Source: Bradyrhizobium sp. sBnM-33
GTDB lineage: Bacteria; Pseudomonadota; Alphaproteobacteria; Rhizobiales; Xanthobacteraceae
Assembly (NCBI RefSeq): GCF_032917945.1
Contig: NZ_CP136624.1
Location: forward strand, 1,178,001 to 1,242,000
DNA: 64,000 bases
Direction: 5' to 3'
The notes beneath the pieces were generated by a model. The model was not told the origin of the DNA. It searched no databases and saw only the letters and a program-made list of their open reading frames with translations. The position numbers were made by a program, and so were the translations under genes. Shown here piece after piece: positions 43,234-52,514 of the stretch (its first letter is position 1; each line of letters begins with the position of its first letter).

Positions 43234-44760
43234 ATGGCTGATCAGCAAGCGCCACCCGCCGGTCCCGATCTATCAAAGGGCGTAACCCCGTCGGAATTCG
43301 CGGGCCAGATGTTGCTCGGCCATGTCGGCGACGATGAAGTCTTGCTGGTGCGTTCGGGATCGGAAATTTTCGCGATCGGTGCGCATTGCACCCATTATCA
43401 CGGGCCGCTGGCAGAGGGTCTCGTCACCGGCGAGGGCATCCGGTGCCCCTGGCATCATGCTTGTTTCGATTTGCGCACCGGCGAAGCCGTCCGGGCACCG
43501 GCGCTCAGCCCGGTCGCAGTCTGGAAGGTCGAGCAGCAAGACGGTCGCATCTTCGTTCGGGAAAAGCGCGAGCAGCCCAAGCCGCAGGTAATGGGCGTCA
43601 CCGATGCGCCCGAAAGAATCGTGATCGTCGGCGGTGGCGCGGCGGGTTTTGCCGCCGCCGAGATGCTGCGGCGGCAGGATTATCGCGGCAGCATCGTGAT
43701 GCTGAGCCATGAGGCCGCGGCACCGGTGGATCGGCCGAACCTGTCAAAAGACTATCTCGCCGGCAGCGCGCCGGAGGACTGGGTGCCGCTACGGCCGGAT
43801 GAGTTCTACGCCGAAGCGAAGGTCGACCTGCGGCTCAACACCGAGGTCACGTCAATCGACGCTGGCGCACGCCATGTCGTCACATCAGGCGGCGAGACCA
43901 TTCCCTATGACCGCTTGCTGCTGGCGACCGGTGCGGAGCCGGTGCGCCTGCCGATACCTGGCGCGGACCAGCCCCATGTTCACGTCTTGCGCTCGCTGGC
44001 CGATTCCCGCGCCATCATTGCAATGGCCGGAGGCTCGCGGCGCGCCGTCGTGATCGGCGCGAGCTTCATCGGGCTCGAAGTCGCGGCGTCGCTGCGCGCC
44101 AGAAATATCGAGGTCCATGTCGTAGGCCTCGAGCAGCGGCCGATGGAGCGCGTGCTGGGGCCCGAGATGGGCGACTTCGTCCGCGCTCTGCATGAAGAGC
44201 ACGGCGTCATCTTCCATCTCGGCGATACCGTAACCGAGATCGACGGCAAACGCGCGACGCTGAAAAGCGGCGGCGCGATCGAGGCCGATATCGTGGTGGT
44301 CGGCGTCGGCGTGCGTCCGCGCCTTGAATTGGTCGAGAAGGCGGGGCTGGCAATCGATCGGGGCGTCACCGTCAACGCCTATCTGGAAACCAGCGTCCCC
44401 GGCATCTATGCCGCGGGCGATATCGCGCGCTGGCCCGATCCGCATTCTCTTGAGACCATTCGCGTCGAACATTGGGTGGTGGCCGAGCGTCAGGGCCAGA
44501 CCGCCGCGCGAAACATGCTCGGAGCGCGCGTGCCGTTCCATGCGGTGCCGTTTTTCTGGAGCCAGCACTACGATGTGCCGATCAATTATGTCGGTTACGC
44601 CGAGAAATGGGACGAAATCACCGTAGACGGCGACATCCCCGGCAAGGATTGCCTGCTGCAGTACAAGAGCAAGGGCCGCGTGCTGGCCGTCGCCTCGATC
44701 TATCGGGACATCGCAAGCCTCGAGGCAGAGCTTGCGATGGAGAAGGCGCGGGCGTCTTAA
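43234..44760 (+). CDS. Rieske-FAD NAD(P)H oxidoreductase fusion
   Basis: A 508-residue protein. The N-terminal Rieske domain has CTHYHGPL and CPWHHACFD ligands for a [2Fe-2S] cluster (residues about 20-110). The remainder is a ferredoxin reductase/AIF-like flavoprotein with FAD motif IVIVGGGAAGFAAAEMLRRQ, NAD motif VVIGASFIGLEVAASLRA and closing GIYAAGDIARWPD. It resembles AIFM3-type and Rieske-fused reductases. The electron acceptor is unknown. GCGGAGGAAGG precedes the ATG. Confidence 0.9.
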   Translation: MADQQAPPAGPDLSKGVTPSEFAGQMLLGHVGDDEVLLVRSGSEIFAIGAHCTHYHGPLAEGLVTGEGIRCPWHHACFDLRTGEAVRAPALSPVAVWKVEQQDGRIFVREKREQPKPQVMGVTDAPERIVIVGGGAAGFAAAEMLRRQDYRGSIVMLSHEAAAPVDRPNLSKDYLAGSAPEDWVPLRPDEFYAEAKVDLRLNTEVTSIDAGARHVVTSGGETIPYDRLLLATGAEPVRLPIPGADQPHVHVLRSLADSRAIIAMAGGSRRAVVIGASFIGLEVAASLRARNIEVHVVGLEQRPMERVLGPEMGDFVRALHEEHGVIFHLGDTVTEIDGKRATLKSGGAIEADIVVVGVGVRPRLELVEKAGLAIDRGVTVNAYLETSVPGIYAAGDIARWPDPHSLETIRVEHWVVAERQGQTAARNMLGARVPFHAVPFFWSQHYDVPINYVGYAEKWDEITVDGDIPGKDCLLQYKSKGRVLAVASIYRDIASLEAELAMEKARAS

Positions 44761-44785
44761 GTCAGGCCACAAAACGTAGCCTCCG

Positions 44786-44876
44786 CGTCATGCCCGGGCT
44801 TGTCCCCGGCATCCACGTCTTTAAACTCGCGGCAAGCAAGAAGGGTGGATGGCCGGGATGAAGCCCGGCCATGACG
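44786..44876. repeat. Palindromic intergenic repeat, family E
   Basis: CGTCATGCCCGGGCTTGTCC and GAAGCCCGGCCATGACG form a long inverted repeat around a less paired centre. A related partial copy (GTCATTGCCGGGCTTGAC) is at 61163-61195. It lies between two co-directional genes. Confidence 0.85.
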
Positions 44877-44895
44877 AGAGGAAACAACCAAGGCC

Positions 44896-46506
44896 ATGCT
44901 CACCGAAGCCTCCACCTACGACGAGCTCTACCGCGACTTCCGCTGGGACATTCCTGCTCGCTTCAATATGGCGACCGCATGCTGCGACCGGCATGCGGAT
45001 GGTTCAGGCCGGTTGGCGCTGATCTATGTCGACGAGGGCGGCGCCACGACGCGTACCTCGTTTGACCTGGTCGCCGAGCAGTCGCGCCGTTTTGCCAACG
45101 TCCTGAAAGCCGACGGCCTGTCGTGCGGCGACCGCGTCGCGGTGTTTCTGTCGCAATCGCTTGAATTGCCGATCGCGCATTTCGCCGCGTTTCGCTCAGG
45201 CATGATCTCGATCCCGCTGTTTGCGCTGTTCGGCGAGGACGCGCTGGAGTTCCGTCTGTCGAATTCCGAGGCCAAGGCTGTTGTTACCGACGAGAGCGGC
45301 TGGGAGAAGCTCGCGAAAATACGCGATCGCCTTCCTGCGCTGTCAAACATCTACGTGATTGGCGACCGCGCGCCCGCCGGCACAAAGCCGTTCTGGTCCT
45401 CGCTGAAGGCCGCGTCGCCGGATTTTGCGACCGTCGACACCGCGGCCGACGATCCCGCCCTGATCATCTACACCTCCGGCACCACAGGCAATCCGAAGGG
45501 CGCGCTGCACGCGCATCGCGTCGTGCTCGGCCATCTTCCGAACGTCGAGATGTGCCACAATTTCTTGCCGCGGCCCGGCGACCTGATGTGGACACCAGCC
45601 GACTGGGCCTGGATCGGCGGGCTGATCAACGGCCTGCTGGCGTTCTGGTATCACGGCATTCCGCTCGTCGGCCATCGCGCCCGCAAATTCGAGCCGCAGG
45701 CGGCGATGGCGATGATGGCCGACCTAGGCATCCGCAACACGTTCCTGCCGCCGACCGCGCTGAAGCTGATGCGGCAGGCCGGTGTGAAGAATTCCGGCGT
45801 AAGACTGCGCAGCATTTTCACCGGCGGTGAATCGCTCGGCGGCGAATTGCTCGGCTGGGTGCGCGAAACCTTCGGCATCGACGCGCATGAAGTGTTCGGC
45901 CAGACCGAATGCAACCTCGTGATCGGCAGCAATTCGAACCTGTTTCCGATCCGTCCCGGCTCGATGGGCAAGGCGACGCCGGGCTTCGACGTCCGCATCG
46001 TCAACGATCGCGGCGAGGAATTGCCTAGAGGTGCGCGCGGCATCATCGGCGTGCGCCAGCCCTGTCCCTGCACCATGATCGAATACTGGAAGAATCCGGA
46101 AGCGACTGCGAAGAAATATGCCGGCGAATTTTTGCTGACCGGCGATCTCGGCGTGCAGGATGAGGACGGCTATTTCTGGTACGTCAGCCGCGAGGACGAC
46201 GTGATTACCACCGCCGGTTATCGCGTCGGCCCGTCGGAAATTGAACATACGCTGATGAAGCATCCGGCGGTGGCGATGTCGGCGGTGGTCGGCATACCCG
46301 ATCCGATCCGCACCGAATCCATCAAGGCCTGGATCGTGCTGCGCCCGGGCTTTGCCGCGAGCGATGAACTGGCGCGCGAGATCCAGGAGTTCGTCAAAGT
46401 ACAGCTCGCCGCCCACGAATACCCGCGCTTCGTGCAGTTCGCCGAAACGCTGCCGATGACGGCCACGGGAAAGGTGCTGCGGCGCGAGTTGCGGGCGCTG
46501 GGATAG
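44896..46506 (+). CDS. Acyl-CoA synthetase (AMP-forming)
   Basis: A 536-residue ANL-superfamily ligase. The P-loop-like A3 motif is IIYTSGTTGNPKGALHAH, A5 is EVFGQTECNLV, A7 is LTGDLGVQDEDGYFWYVSRE and the catalytic lysine is in TATGKVLRRELR. The acid substrate is unclear; the pattern is nearest to medium-chain or acetyl/propionyl CoA ligases of rhizobia. A MarR-type regulator gene follows 31 nt downstream. Confidence 0.92.
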   Translation: MLTEASTYDELYRDFRWDIPARFNMATACCDRHADGSGRLALIYVDEGGATTRTSFDLVAEQSRRFANVLKADGLSCGDRVAVFLSQSLELPIAHFAAFRSGMISIPLFALFGEDALEFRLSNSEAKAVVTDESGWEKLAKIRDRLPALSNIYVIGDRAPAGTKPFWSSLKAASPDFATVDTAADDPALIIYTSGTTGNPKGALHAHRVVLGHLPNVEMCHNFLPRPGDLMWTPADWAWIGGLINGLLAFWYHGIPLVGHRARKFEPQAAMAMMADLGIRNTFLPPTALKLMRQAGVKNSGVRLRSIFTGGESLGGELLGWVRETFGIDAHEVFGQTECNLVIGSNSNLFPIRPGSMGKATPGFDVRIVNDRGEELPRGARGIIGVRQPCPCTMIEYWKNPEATAKKYAGEFLLTGDLGVQDEDGYFWYVSREDDVITTAGYRVGPSEIEHTLMKHPAVAMSAVVGIPDPIRTESIKAWIVLRPGFAASDELAREIQEFVKVQLAAHEYPRFVQFAETLPMTATGKVLRRELRALG

Positions 46507-46537
46507 GGCTCTTCGGTCAATTCGACGCGGTAGAAAA

Positions 46538-47008
46538 ATGCAAAAGAAAACTTCTCACGCCGCGGGCCTGCACCGCGCCTCGCTCAAGAAGCTCCATGAT
46601 TTGGATGCGGCGCTGGAGCTTATGTATTATGGCTGGCGCGGGATGACGCTCTCGGCCGACCAGTATCTTGCCACGCTTGGCCTGTCGCGCCCGCACCATC
46701 GCATTCTCTATGTGGTTGCGCGACAGCCCGACATCTCGATCGGGTCGCTGATCGAAATCCTCGGCATATCCAAGCAAGCCGTGAACCGGCCGCTTAGCCT
46801 GTTGCTGCAGCGTAAACTTCTGACGTCGAAGCGGTCGCCCGAGCAGCATCGCTCCAAATTATTGCTGCTGACGGAAGCCGGTCGGCGCATTGAGCAACGG
46901 GCATCTGGCTACGAGCGCAAGGTCCTACGCGAGGCGTTTGATCGTGTCGGGCCGCCGGGCGCTGCCGCCTGGATGACCGTCATGGGGGTCATTGCTGACA
47001 ACAATTAA
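46538..47008 (+). CDS. MarR-family transcriptional regulator
   Basis: A 156-residue winged-helix regulator. The DNA-binding part is PDISIGSLIEILGISKQAVN then RPLSLLLQRKLLTSKRSPEQ, with the wing RSPEQHRSKLLLLTEAGRRI. It is likely co-transcribed with the upstream acyl-CoA synthetase or controls it. The effector may be an acyl-CoA or phenolic ligand, by family. Confidence 0.87.
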   Translation: MQKKTSHAAGLHRASLKKLHDLDAALELMYYGWRGMTLSADQYLATLGLSRPHHRILYVVARQPDISIGSLIEILGISKQAVNRPLSLLLQRKLLTSKRSPEQHRSKLLLLTEAGRRIEQRASGYERKVLREAFDRVGPPGAAAWMTVMGVIADNN

Positions 47009-47091
47009 TAGCCTGTCAGGTCAACTTTATTGACGTGAGAGTCGCCCTGTGTCATCTCTTCCCGGCAATTGCACCGAGGGAGGGCGCGAGC

Positions 47092-47460
47092 ATGACTGGA
47101 CAGACAATGGACCGCGCGGCGGCCGGACGCTTTGTCGAGACGTGGTGCGCGAACTGGCGCAAGGTCGATATCGACGCGGTCGTTTCGCACTTCGCCGAAA
47201 ACGCCGAGATGCGCAGCCCGCTGGCGCTCAAATTGATGGATTCCCCGGTAGTCGCTGGCGCCGAGAACATCCGTGCCTACTGGCAGAGGGCTTACGGTGG
47301 CATCGAGAGCGCAGACCTGAGAATCCTGAACTGGAGCTGGGACGATACAATCGCGCGCCTGACGGTGTGGTGGCAGCTGGGCGACGCGCGCGCCAGCGAG
47401 TTCATGGACTTCGACGGTGCTGGCCGTGTGGTGCGCAGCGAGGCCTTTTACGGAAAGTAG
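47092..47460 (+). CDS. NTF2/SnoaL-like protein
   Basis: A 122-residue cone-shaped alpha-beta fold. RFVETWCANWRKVDIDAVVS and the long helix are followed by FAENAEMRSPLALKLMDSPV and a mostly beta C-terminal half typical of SnoaL-like proteins. The family includes isomerases, hydrolases and non-catalytic proteins, so function is open. The start at 47092 has GAGGGCGCGAG upstream. The next gene begins 2 nt after its stop. Confidence 0.75.
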   Translation: MTGQTMDRAAAGRFVETWCANWRKVDIDAVVSHFAENAEMRSPLALKLMDSPVVAGAENIRAYWQRAYGGIESADLRILNWSWDDTIARLTVWWQLGDARASEFMDFDGAGRVVRSEAFYGK

Positions 47461-47462
47461 CC

Positions 47463-47906
47463 ATGCGATTTTCGGATTTCGTCCTGCTCCTCAACACGCT
47501 CTGGTTCGGCGCCGCATTCATCCAGTTCAGCGTTGCCCAGGGCAATACGCTGAAGATACTGGTACCCCGGGAGGAGCGCGGAAATCCGATCGCCCCAACC
47601 TTGTCGGCCAGCGTTGCGTTTCTGGGCGGGATCAATCTGCCGATCGGCCTCCTGTCGCTGTATCTGTTGGTCGCCCGGCCGGCCTTCTTTCAGGCGATCG
47701 AAGCGCAGCTCGCGTTGTTCCTGTTCTTCGCCGCGTGTCACTTCAGCCAGTTTGCCTACAACCTTCCGGTCCTGATGCGCGGCGGACGCGTCGGGGTGGC
47801 GTATTGGCCCGTGTTGAAGGGGCCGATGCTCCGGATTTTTGTCATCGATGCGATGCTGTTCGCGGCGAATCTTGCCGTGGCCCTCCTGCTCGTGCGCAGT
47901 TCCTGA
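47463..47906 (+). CDS. Four-helix membrane protein
   Basis: A 147-residue inner-membrane protein with four hydrophobic segments (about residues 5-25, 47-70, 79-98 and 119-143). It lies 2 nt after the NTF2-like gene and is surely co-transcribed. No family is recognised. A longer frame upstream runs through the NTF2 gene in another phase and is rejected. Confidence 0.72.
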   Translation: MRFSDFVLLLNTLWFGAAFIQFSVAQGNTLKILVPREERGNPIAPTLSASVAFLGGINLPIGLLSLYLLVARPAFFQAIEAQLALFLFFAACHFSQFAYNLPVLMRGGRVGVAYWPVLKGPMLRIFVIDAMLFAANLAVALLLVRSS

Positions 47907-48050
47907 CAAGCGCAATCCCGTGTCCGGCCGCTGTAGAGCGGGGGCAGGGAACCACCTGCGCCCGCTACCGATGATCGGCTGGGCAGCCCTGAGTCCGGAG
48001 GCGGGTGATCCAGTGTTCCAAGACAGCCGTTATAAATCGAGAAGCCGCAG

Positions 48051-48088
48051 CGTACTGGATACCCCGCATGCGCGGGGTATGACAGCGT
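48051..48088. repeat. Small palindrome, family H
   Basis: TGGATACCCCGCATGCGCGG closed by GGTATGACAG forms a small perfect ACCCCGC-AT-GCGCGGGGT-like hairpin. It is of the same kind as other intergenic palindromes here. The surrounding 47907-48188 has no gene. Confidence 0.6.
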
Positions 48089-48188
48089 GAAGGTAACGAC
48101 ATTACCTCTGCAGACCAATCGATCAAGTTTGTTCCAAAGAACGGCCGCGAAGTTTGGGACCCTGGATTCGCAGGGACGACAGCGAGAC

Positions 48189-48701
48189 CTACGGTGTCCC
48201 GATCCCTAATTCCTTCAGCGCGGCCAGCATCCGCTCCGGCGGCTGCATCTTGATTGTCAGCGCGTTGCCGGTCTCCAGCAGGCTCTTCAGGCTCGACAGG
48301 ATTGCCGGCCAGCCTGTACGTCCGCCGGACAGGATGTCGTCGCTGATCTCCCGGTCATGCGATTGCAGCATCGTCAGTTTGACTGCATCGCCGACCTGCT
48401 CGATCTCGTAAGTGACGAGCGTTGGCCCGAGCTTTTCGAGCAGCGCCGGCCAGTTGACGTTGAAGGTGACGGTGAGCTTCCTCAGCGGTTCGCACTCGAT
48501 TACCTCGCCCGAGATATGCAGGGCGCCATCCGGCGTGCGCATGATGAAGGCACCGCCGACCCTGAGATCGACCTCGACCGCCTGGCCGGAGAAATACTGC
48601 CTGGAAAACTCCGCCTGCGTCAGCGCCTCCCACACTCTCTCCGGCGTCGAGGCGATGTAGATGGTGTAGACAATGGCGGGCTTGAAGTTCTTGACGTTCA
48701 T
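48189..48701 (-). CDS. SRPBCC/AHSA1-domain protein
   Basis: A 170-residue START-like fold protein. The opening IVYTIYIASTPERVWEALTQ then FSRQYFSG is the hallmark of the AHSA1 subfamily; the final helix is GWPAILSSLKSLLETG. Its role is probably ligand binding or stress protection. It starts 4 nt inside the end of the upstream paralogue, so the two are coupled, both behind an ArsR-type gene. Confidence 0.88.
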   Translation of the reverse strand: MNVKNFKPAIVYTIYIASTPERVWEALTQAEFSRQYFSGQAVEVDLRVGGAFIMRTPDGALHISGEVIECEPLRKLTVTFNVNWPALLEKLGPTLVTYEIEQVGDAVKLTMLQSHDREISDDILSGGRTGWPAILSSLKSLLETGNALTIKMQPPERMLAALKELGIGTP

Positions 48702-49165
48702 GACACACCTTCGGTGCCGAGAGCGGAAACCGGAATTTCGAGCGCGGTGCCGGATTCCAGCAGGCTCTTGAGGCTGGACATAATGGCCGGCCATCCCTTG
48801 GAGATGCCATCCAACAGCTTGCTTCCCTCTGCAAATCCTTCATGCGTGAGCGTGAGCTTTACGAATCTGCCGTGCTGCTCGATGGTGAAGACGACCTTCG
48901 TAGCCTTCTCATTGCGGTATGCCTCGTTGGTCACGTGCTTGAAAGTGTAGGAGAGCCGCCGCGGCCGATCGGCCTCGAGAATCTCCCCGGTATCGGTCGT
49001 GGTGCCGTTCATGACCAGCGCCAGCGGCGAACTAATCTTCCAGTCGGATTTCAGCTCGGTGCCGAACCAGTAGCGTTTGGAGAACTCGCTGGACGTCAGT
49101 GCCTCCCACAATTTCTCCGGCGTGGTCTCGATATAGATGACGTAGACGAATTCCGGCTTACTCAT
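48698..49165 (-). CDS. SRPBCC/AHSA1-domain protein
   Basis: A 155-residue paralogue of its downstream neighbour. It has FVYVIYIETTPEKLWEALTS, then FSKRYWFGTEL, and the last helix GWPAIMSSLKSLLESG. Sequences diverge in the middle, implying distinct ligands. It overlaps the ArsR gene end and the next SRPBCC gene, giving a compact three-gene unit common in proteobacteria. Confidence 0.9.
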   Translation of the reverse strand: MSKPEFVYVIYIETTPEKLWEALTSSEFSKRYWFGTELKSDWKISSPLALVMNGTTTDTGEILEADRPRRLSYTFKHVTNEAYRNEKATKVVFTIEQHGRFVKLTLTHEGFAEGSKLLDGISKGWPAIMSSLKSLLESGTALEIPVSALGTEGVS

Positions 49166-49471
49166 CACGCTTCTCCAATTGCCGTTTCAACTCGCTGAGC
49201 GCAGTGAGTTTCCCGCGCTCGAATTTCTTGATCCAGCGTTCGCCGATCTGATGGATCGGAACCGGATTGAGGTAGTGCAGCTTCTCGCGGCCATGCTTGT
49301 GCGTCGTGACGAGGTTGGCCGCTTCGAGAATCCCAAGGTGCTTGGTCACGGCCTGCCGCGTCATGTCGAGGCCGTCGCAAAGCTCGTTCAGCGTTGTCCG
49401 TTTTTGGCGTGAAGCCTGTCCAGCAGCGAACGCCGTGACGCGTCGGCGAGCGCTTTGAAGACCTCATCCAT
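49158..49471 (-). pseudogene. ArsR-family regulator, frameshifted by one base
   Basis: The start at 49471 gives MDEVFKALADASRRSLLDRL and HAKNGQR before a stop. The second frame gives the rest of an ArsR winged helix (MTRQAVTKHLGILEAANLVT and HKHGREKLHYLNPVPIHQIG). The join lies in GGACAACGCTG near 49393-49397; one extra A (GGACAAACGCTG) would read NGQTLNELCDGLDMTRQAVT, the expected family sequence. The N-terminal helix and the recognition helix are thus split. Confidence 0.82.
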
Positions 49472-49591
49472 GCCAAAAATAATAGGCAACCGAAAGGTTG
49501 CGTATCAAGCGTGTGTTTTGGGGCGCAGTCCAAGGCTGTGTTATCGTGCCGTCAGCCAACACAGATTGGTTTTAAACAGTCGGGGTGGAAC

Positions 49592-51037
49592 ATGAGCGGT
49601 CGCCTCAAGCTCGCAGCTTGCTTCTCGATCTGTTTCCTCGCATCGTCAGGCATCGTTTGCGCGCAGCAACAGGTGATCGGCGCGCCGCCCGAAGCACTCA
49701 ACATGAAGCTGGTTGGAACCAGCGACCTGCAGGCGCGCAGCGCCTACCAGCCGACCATCCATCATCAGGGCGACCGCTGGATCGCCTATATCGGCCATCA
49801 CGGCGGCAGCGATGAGATTCCGGCGCCAGTCAATCCGCAGACTGGCAAGGCCGAGCCGAACGGCACGTCGATCGTCGACGTCACCGATCCCTCACAGCCG
49901 AAATATCTGCGCCACCTTCCGGGTCAGGAGGGCAAGTATGAGGGCGGCGGCGCGCAGATGGTGCGGATCTGCGACGGCAAGGCGTTGCCAAGGGGCGATC
50001 GCAACTCGGTCTATATGCTGCGCACCTTCGGCGGCGAGGCGCATGAGATCTGGAACGTTGCCGATCCCGCCAATCCCGTATTGATCACGCGGATTGCGGG
50101 ACTGAAGGACACGCACAAGAGCTGGTGGGAATGCGACACCGGCATTGCCTTCCTGGTGTCGGGCGCGCCGGACTGGCGCACGCGCCGCATGACGCAAATC
50201 TATGATCTTTCCGATCCCGCGCACCCGCAGAAAATCCGCGATTTTGGTCTTCCCGGTCAGGAGCCGGGCTCGACCGGTGCGGTGCCGACCGAATTGCACG
50301 GGCCGATCTCGACCGGGCCTTCCGGCAACCGGATCTATTTCGGCTACGGTACCAACAAGGGCGGGATTTTGCAGATCGTCGATCGCGAGAAACTGCTCAA
50401 CGGGCCCAAAGAGCCAACCCCGGACAATCTGCGCTCGCCGGAAATTGCGCGGCTGACCATGTCGCCGTTCAACGGCGCGCATACGACGTTTCCGATGCCG
50501 GGAATGCCGATTGCGGAATTCGCGCGCGACAAGGATGGCAAGACCCGCGACATCATGATGATCGTCAATGAAGCGATTTTGAACGAATGCAACGAGCCGC
50601 GGCAGATGGTGTGGTTCGCCGACGTTACCGTCGAGAACCGGCCGATGATGATATCGAGCTATACGGTGCCGGAGGCGAGCGGGACCTTCTGCGAGCGGGG
50701 CGGGCGGTTCGGCGCGCATTCTTCCAACGAGAGCATGGCGCCGGTTTTCTACAAGAAGATGGCCTTCATCTCCTTCTTCAATGCGGGCGTGCGCGCGCTC
50801 GACATTCGCGATCCCTATCATCCCAGGGAAGTCGGCTATTTCATCCCGTCGATCACGGCGGCGACCGACAAGCGCTGCGTTAAGATCGACGGCAAGGATC
50901 GCTGCAAGATCGCGATCCAGACCAACAATGTCGAAACCGACGAGCGCGGCTACATCTACATCGTCGACCGCGCCAATACCGGCCTGCACATCCTGGAACT
51001 GACCGGCCCGGCGCGCGCCGTCGCCGGTCTGCCGTGA
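49592..51037 (+). CDS. Secreted LVIVD-repeat beta-propeller protein
   Basis: A 481-residue protein with a signal peptide (residues 1-23, cleaved near CAQ). Several repeats of the LVIVD type occur (SIVDVTDPSQPKYLRHLPGQ, IWNVADPANPVLITRIAG, IYDLSDPAHPQKIRDFGLPG, ALDIRDPYHPREVGYFIPSI), forming blades of a propeller. The C-terminal GYIYIVDRANTGLHILEL ends the ring. It is likely a periplasmic binding or scaffold protein; catalytic activity is unknown. The next gene follows closely. Confidence 0.85.
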   Translation: MSGRLKLAACFSICFLASSGIVCAQQQVIGAPPEALNMKLVGTSDLQARSAYQPTIHHQGDRWIAYIGHHGGSDEIPAPVNPQTGKAEPNGTSIVDVTDPSQPKYLRHLPGQEGKYEGGGAQMVRICDGKALPRGDRNSVYMLRTFGGEAHEIWNVADPANPVLITRIAGLKDTHKSWWECDTGIAFLVSGAPDWRTRRMTQIYDLSDPAHPQKIRDFGLPGQEPGSTGAVPTELHGPISTGPSGNRIYFGYGTNKGGILQIVDREKLLNGPKEPTPDNLRSPEIARLTMSPFNGAHTTFPMPGMPIAEFARDKDGKTRDIMMIVNEAILNECNEPRQMVWFADVTVENRPMMISSYTVPEASGTFCERGGRFGAHSSNESMAPVFYKKMAFISFFNAGVRALDIRDPYHPREVGYFIPSITAATDKRCVKIDGKDRCKIAIQTNNVETDERGYIYIVDRANTGLHILELTGPARAVAGLP

Positions 51038-51046
51038 GGGGCGGTG

Positions 51047-51601
51047 ATGCGTCGATGGCCGGTCATCGTTGTTGCGGCCGCGGCGCTCGGTGCGTTGTCG
51101 GGCGCCGTGGCCTATCAGCAAACCGTGCCGCGCCAAGGCGAACAGAAAGACTCGTGGCAGGAAGTCGCCTGGCCATTCCCGCGCGACGGCTGGCCCGCGG
51201 GACGCGCTTTTCGTTGCCGCGGCGCGTTGTGTGGTGATGGCATCGAGGTATACGTTCGGCCGAAAATCGGCTTCTGCAACTGCGATCGCGGCGTCGCCGA
51301 CGACGACGAAGTCGATCGTGTCACCGATGTTGATTTGATCAGCGAGTCCTTCGTGCCGCTCGCGCCGGGCGAGATCGTCCATGTCGCCGATATGGCCGGG
51401 CGGACCAGGGCCTATGATCTCAAACTCTCCGACAGCTTGCGGCGCGTCGCCATCGGGATCGCCGTCTCGCGCCGCTGCGACCTCCTCGTCGCCGTCGCGC
51501 ACGGTAACGGTGACGCGCCTGAGGTGCGGCGCGCGGCGCTGGCGCTGCTGGCGACCCGCGAAATGACGCGCTGGATGATGGCTGCGATGGATGAACGATG
51601 A
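51047..51601 (+). CDS. Conserved hypothetical secreted protein
   Basis: A 184-residue protein with an N-terminal signal or anchor helix (residues 4-23) and four cysteines in FRCRGALCGDGIEVYVRPKI then GFCNCDRGVADDDEVDRVTD. The rest has alternating strands and helices. It begins 9 nt after the LVIVD-repeat gene on the same strand, so a joint periplasmic function is likely. No family is recognised. Confidence 0.68.
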   Translation: MRRWPVIVVAAAALGALSGAVAYQQTVPRQGEQKDSWQEVAWPFPRDGWPAGRAFRCRGALCGDGIEVYVRPKIGFCNCDRGVADDDEVDRVTDVDLISESFVPLAPGEIVHVADMAGRTRAYDLKLSDSLRRVAIGIAVSRRCDLLVAVAHGNGDAPEVRRAALALLATREMTRWMMAAMDER

Positions 51602-51612
51602 GGCGGTGCTTC

Positions 51613-51753
51613 CTAACCTCGCCCGCTTGCGGGGAGAGGTCGGATCGCATCGAAGATGCGATCCGGGTGAGGGGGTACAGGTCTAGCAACGGCCACAGTT
51701 CGCGGAGAGAGCCCCTCACCCCGACCCTCTCCCCGTAAAGAACGGGGAGAGGG
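51613..51753. repeat. Palindromic intergenic repeat, family C
   Basis: ACCTCGCCCGCTTGCGGGGA and CTCTCCCCGTAAAGAACGGG are joined by an internal GGATCGCATCGAAGATGCGA hairpin. It matches 8250-8355 in design. It lies between two co-directional genes. Confidence 0.8.
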
Positions 51754-51827
51754 AGTTGGAGCGCGGCTTCCATCTGTCGCCTCCGCATGCATAATGACGT
51801 AACCGCTCTCCCACCGAGTTCTCCTCC

Positions 51828-52445
51828 ATGTCCCTTCAGGTTTATCTCGCCTTTGTCGCTGCCTGCATCGCGCTCGCGTTGTTGCCGGGTCCTGTAGTCA
51901 CGCTGCTGATCGCCAATGGCCTGCGGCACGGCACGCGCGCGGCGCTGATCAATTGCGCCGGTGCTCAAACCGGGCTTGCCATCGTGATCGGCATCGTCGC
52001 AGTCGGGCTGACATCGCTGATGGCGACCATGGGCTACTGGTTCGACTGGGTGCGTTTTGCCGGCGCGGCCTATCTGATATGGCTCGGCATCAAGCTGATC
52101 TGGTCGCCTGCGGAGGGCGTCAACGCCGACGAGCCGCCACCGCCGCCGCGCGGCGGATTTTTCCTGCAGGGCCTGCTGGTGCTGCTCTCCAATCCGAAGG
52201 TGCTGGTGTTCTTCGGCGCGTTCATTCCGCAGTTCATGGACATGGAGAAGGATCACTTCCCGCAGGTGGCGCTGCTCGGCATCACGTTCATGGTGATCGC
52301 GGCAGCGACCGATGCGATCTATGCGCTGCTCGCCGGCCGCGCGCGAATGTTCTTCTCCAAAGAGCGGACGCGGCTGGTGTCGCGCGTCTCCGGCGGCTTC
52401 ATGATCGGCGGCGGCATCTGGCTGGCACTGACGCGGGCAAAGTGA
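51828..52445 (+). CDS. LysE-family amino-acid exporter
   Basis: A 205-residue membrane protein with six helices. It carries the LysE/RhtB signature (ALLPGPVVTLLIANGLRHGTR) and typical later LVLLSNPKVLVFFGAFIPQF. Exported substrates in the family include basic or neutral amino acids. There is no adjacent regulator. It heads a group of glutamate/peptide-related genes. Confidence 0.92.
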   Translation: MSLQVYLAFVAACIALALLPGPVVTLLIANGLRHGTRAALINCAGAQTGLAIVIGIVAVGLTSLMATMGYWFDWVRFAGAAYLIWLGIKLIWSPAEGVNADEPPPPPRGGFFLQGLLVLLSNPKVLVFFGAFIPQFMDMEKDHFPQVALLGITFMVIAAATDAIYALLAGRARMFFSKERTRLVSRVSGGFMIGGGIWLALTRAK

Positions 52446-52514
52446 ACTCGCGGTCTATGTGATGTGCTGGTCCCGATCGGCCGCGAACTGGTGTCGCATG
52501 CAGCGGCGTGCTCC

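Noticed and set aside
47049..47460. A 285-codon frame that fuses the NTF2 region with the membrane protein
   Set aside because: The first half is the wrong phase of the NTF2-like gene; the membrane protein starts at its own ATG at 47463.
49892..51502. A 536-codon reverse frame opposite the LVIVD gene
   Set aside because: It is Arg/Asp/Gly-rich antisense of a well supported secreted protein, with no domain.
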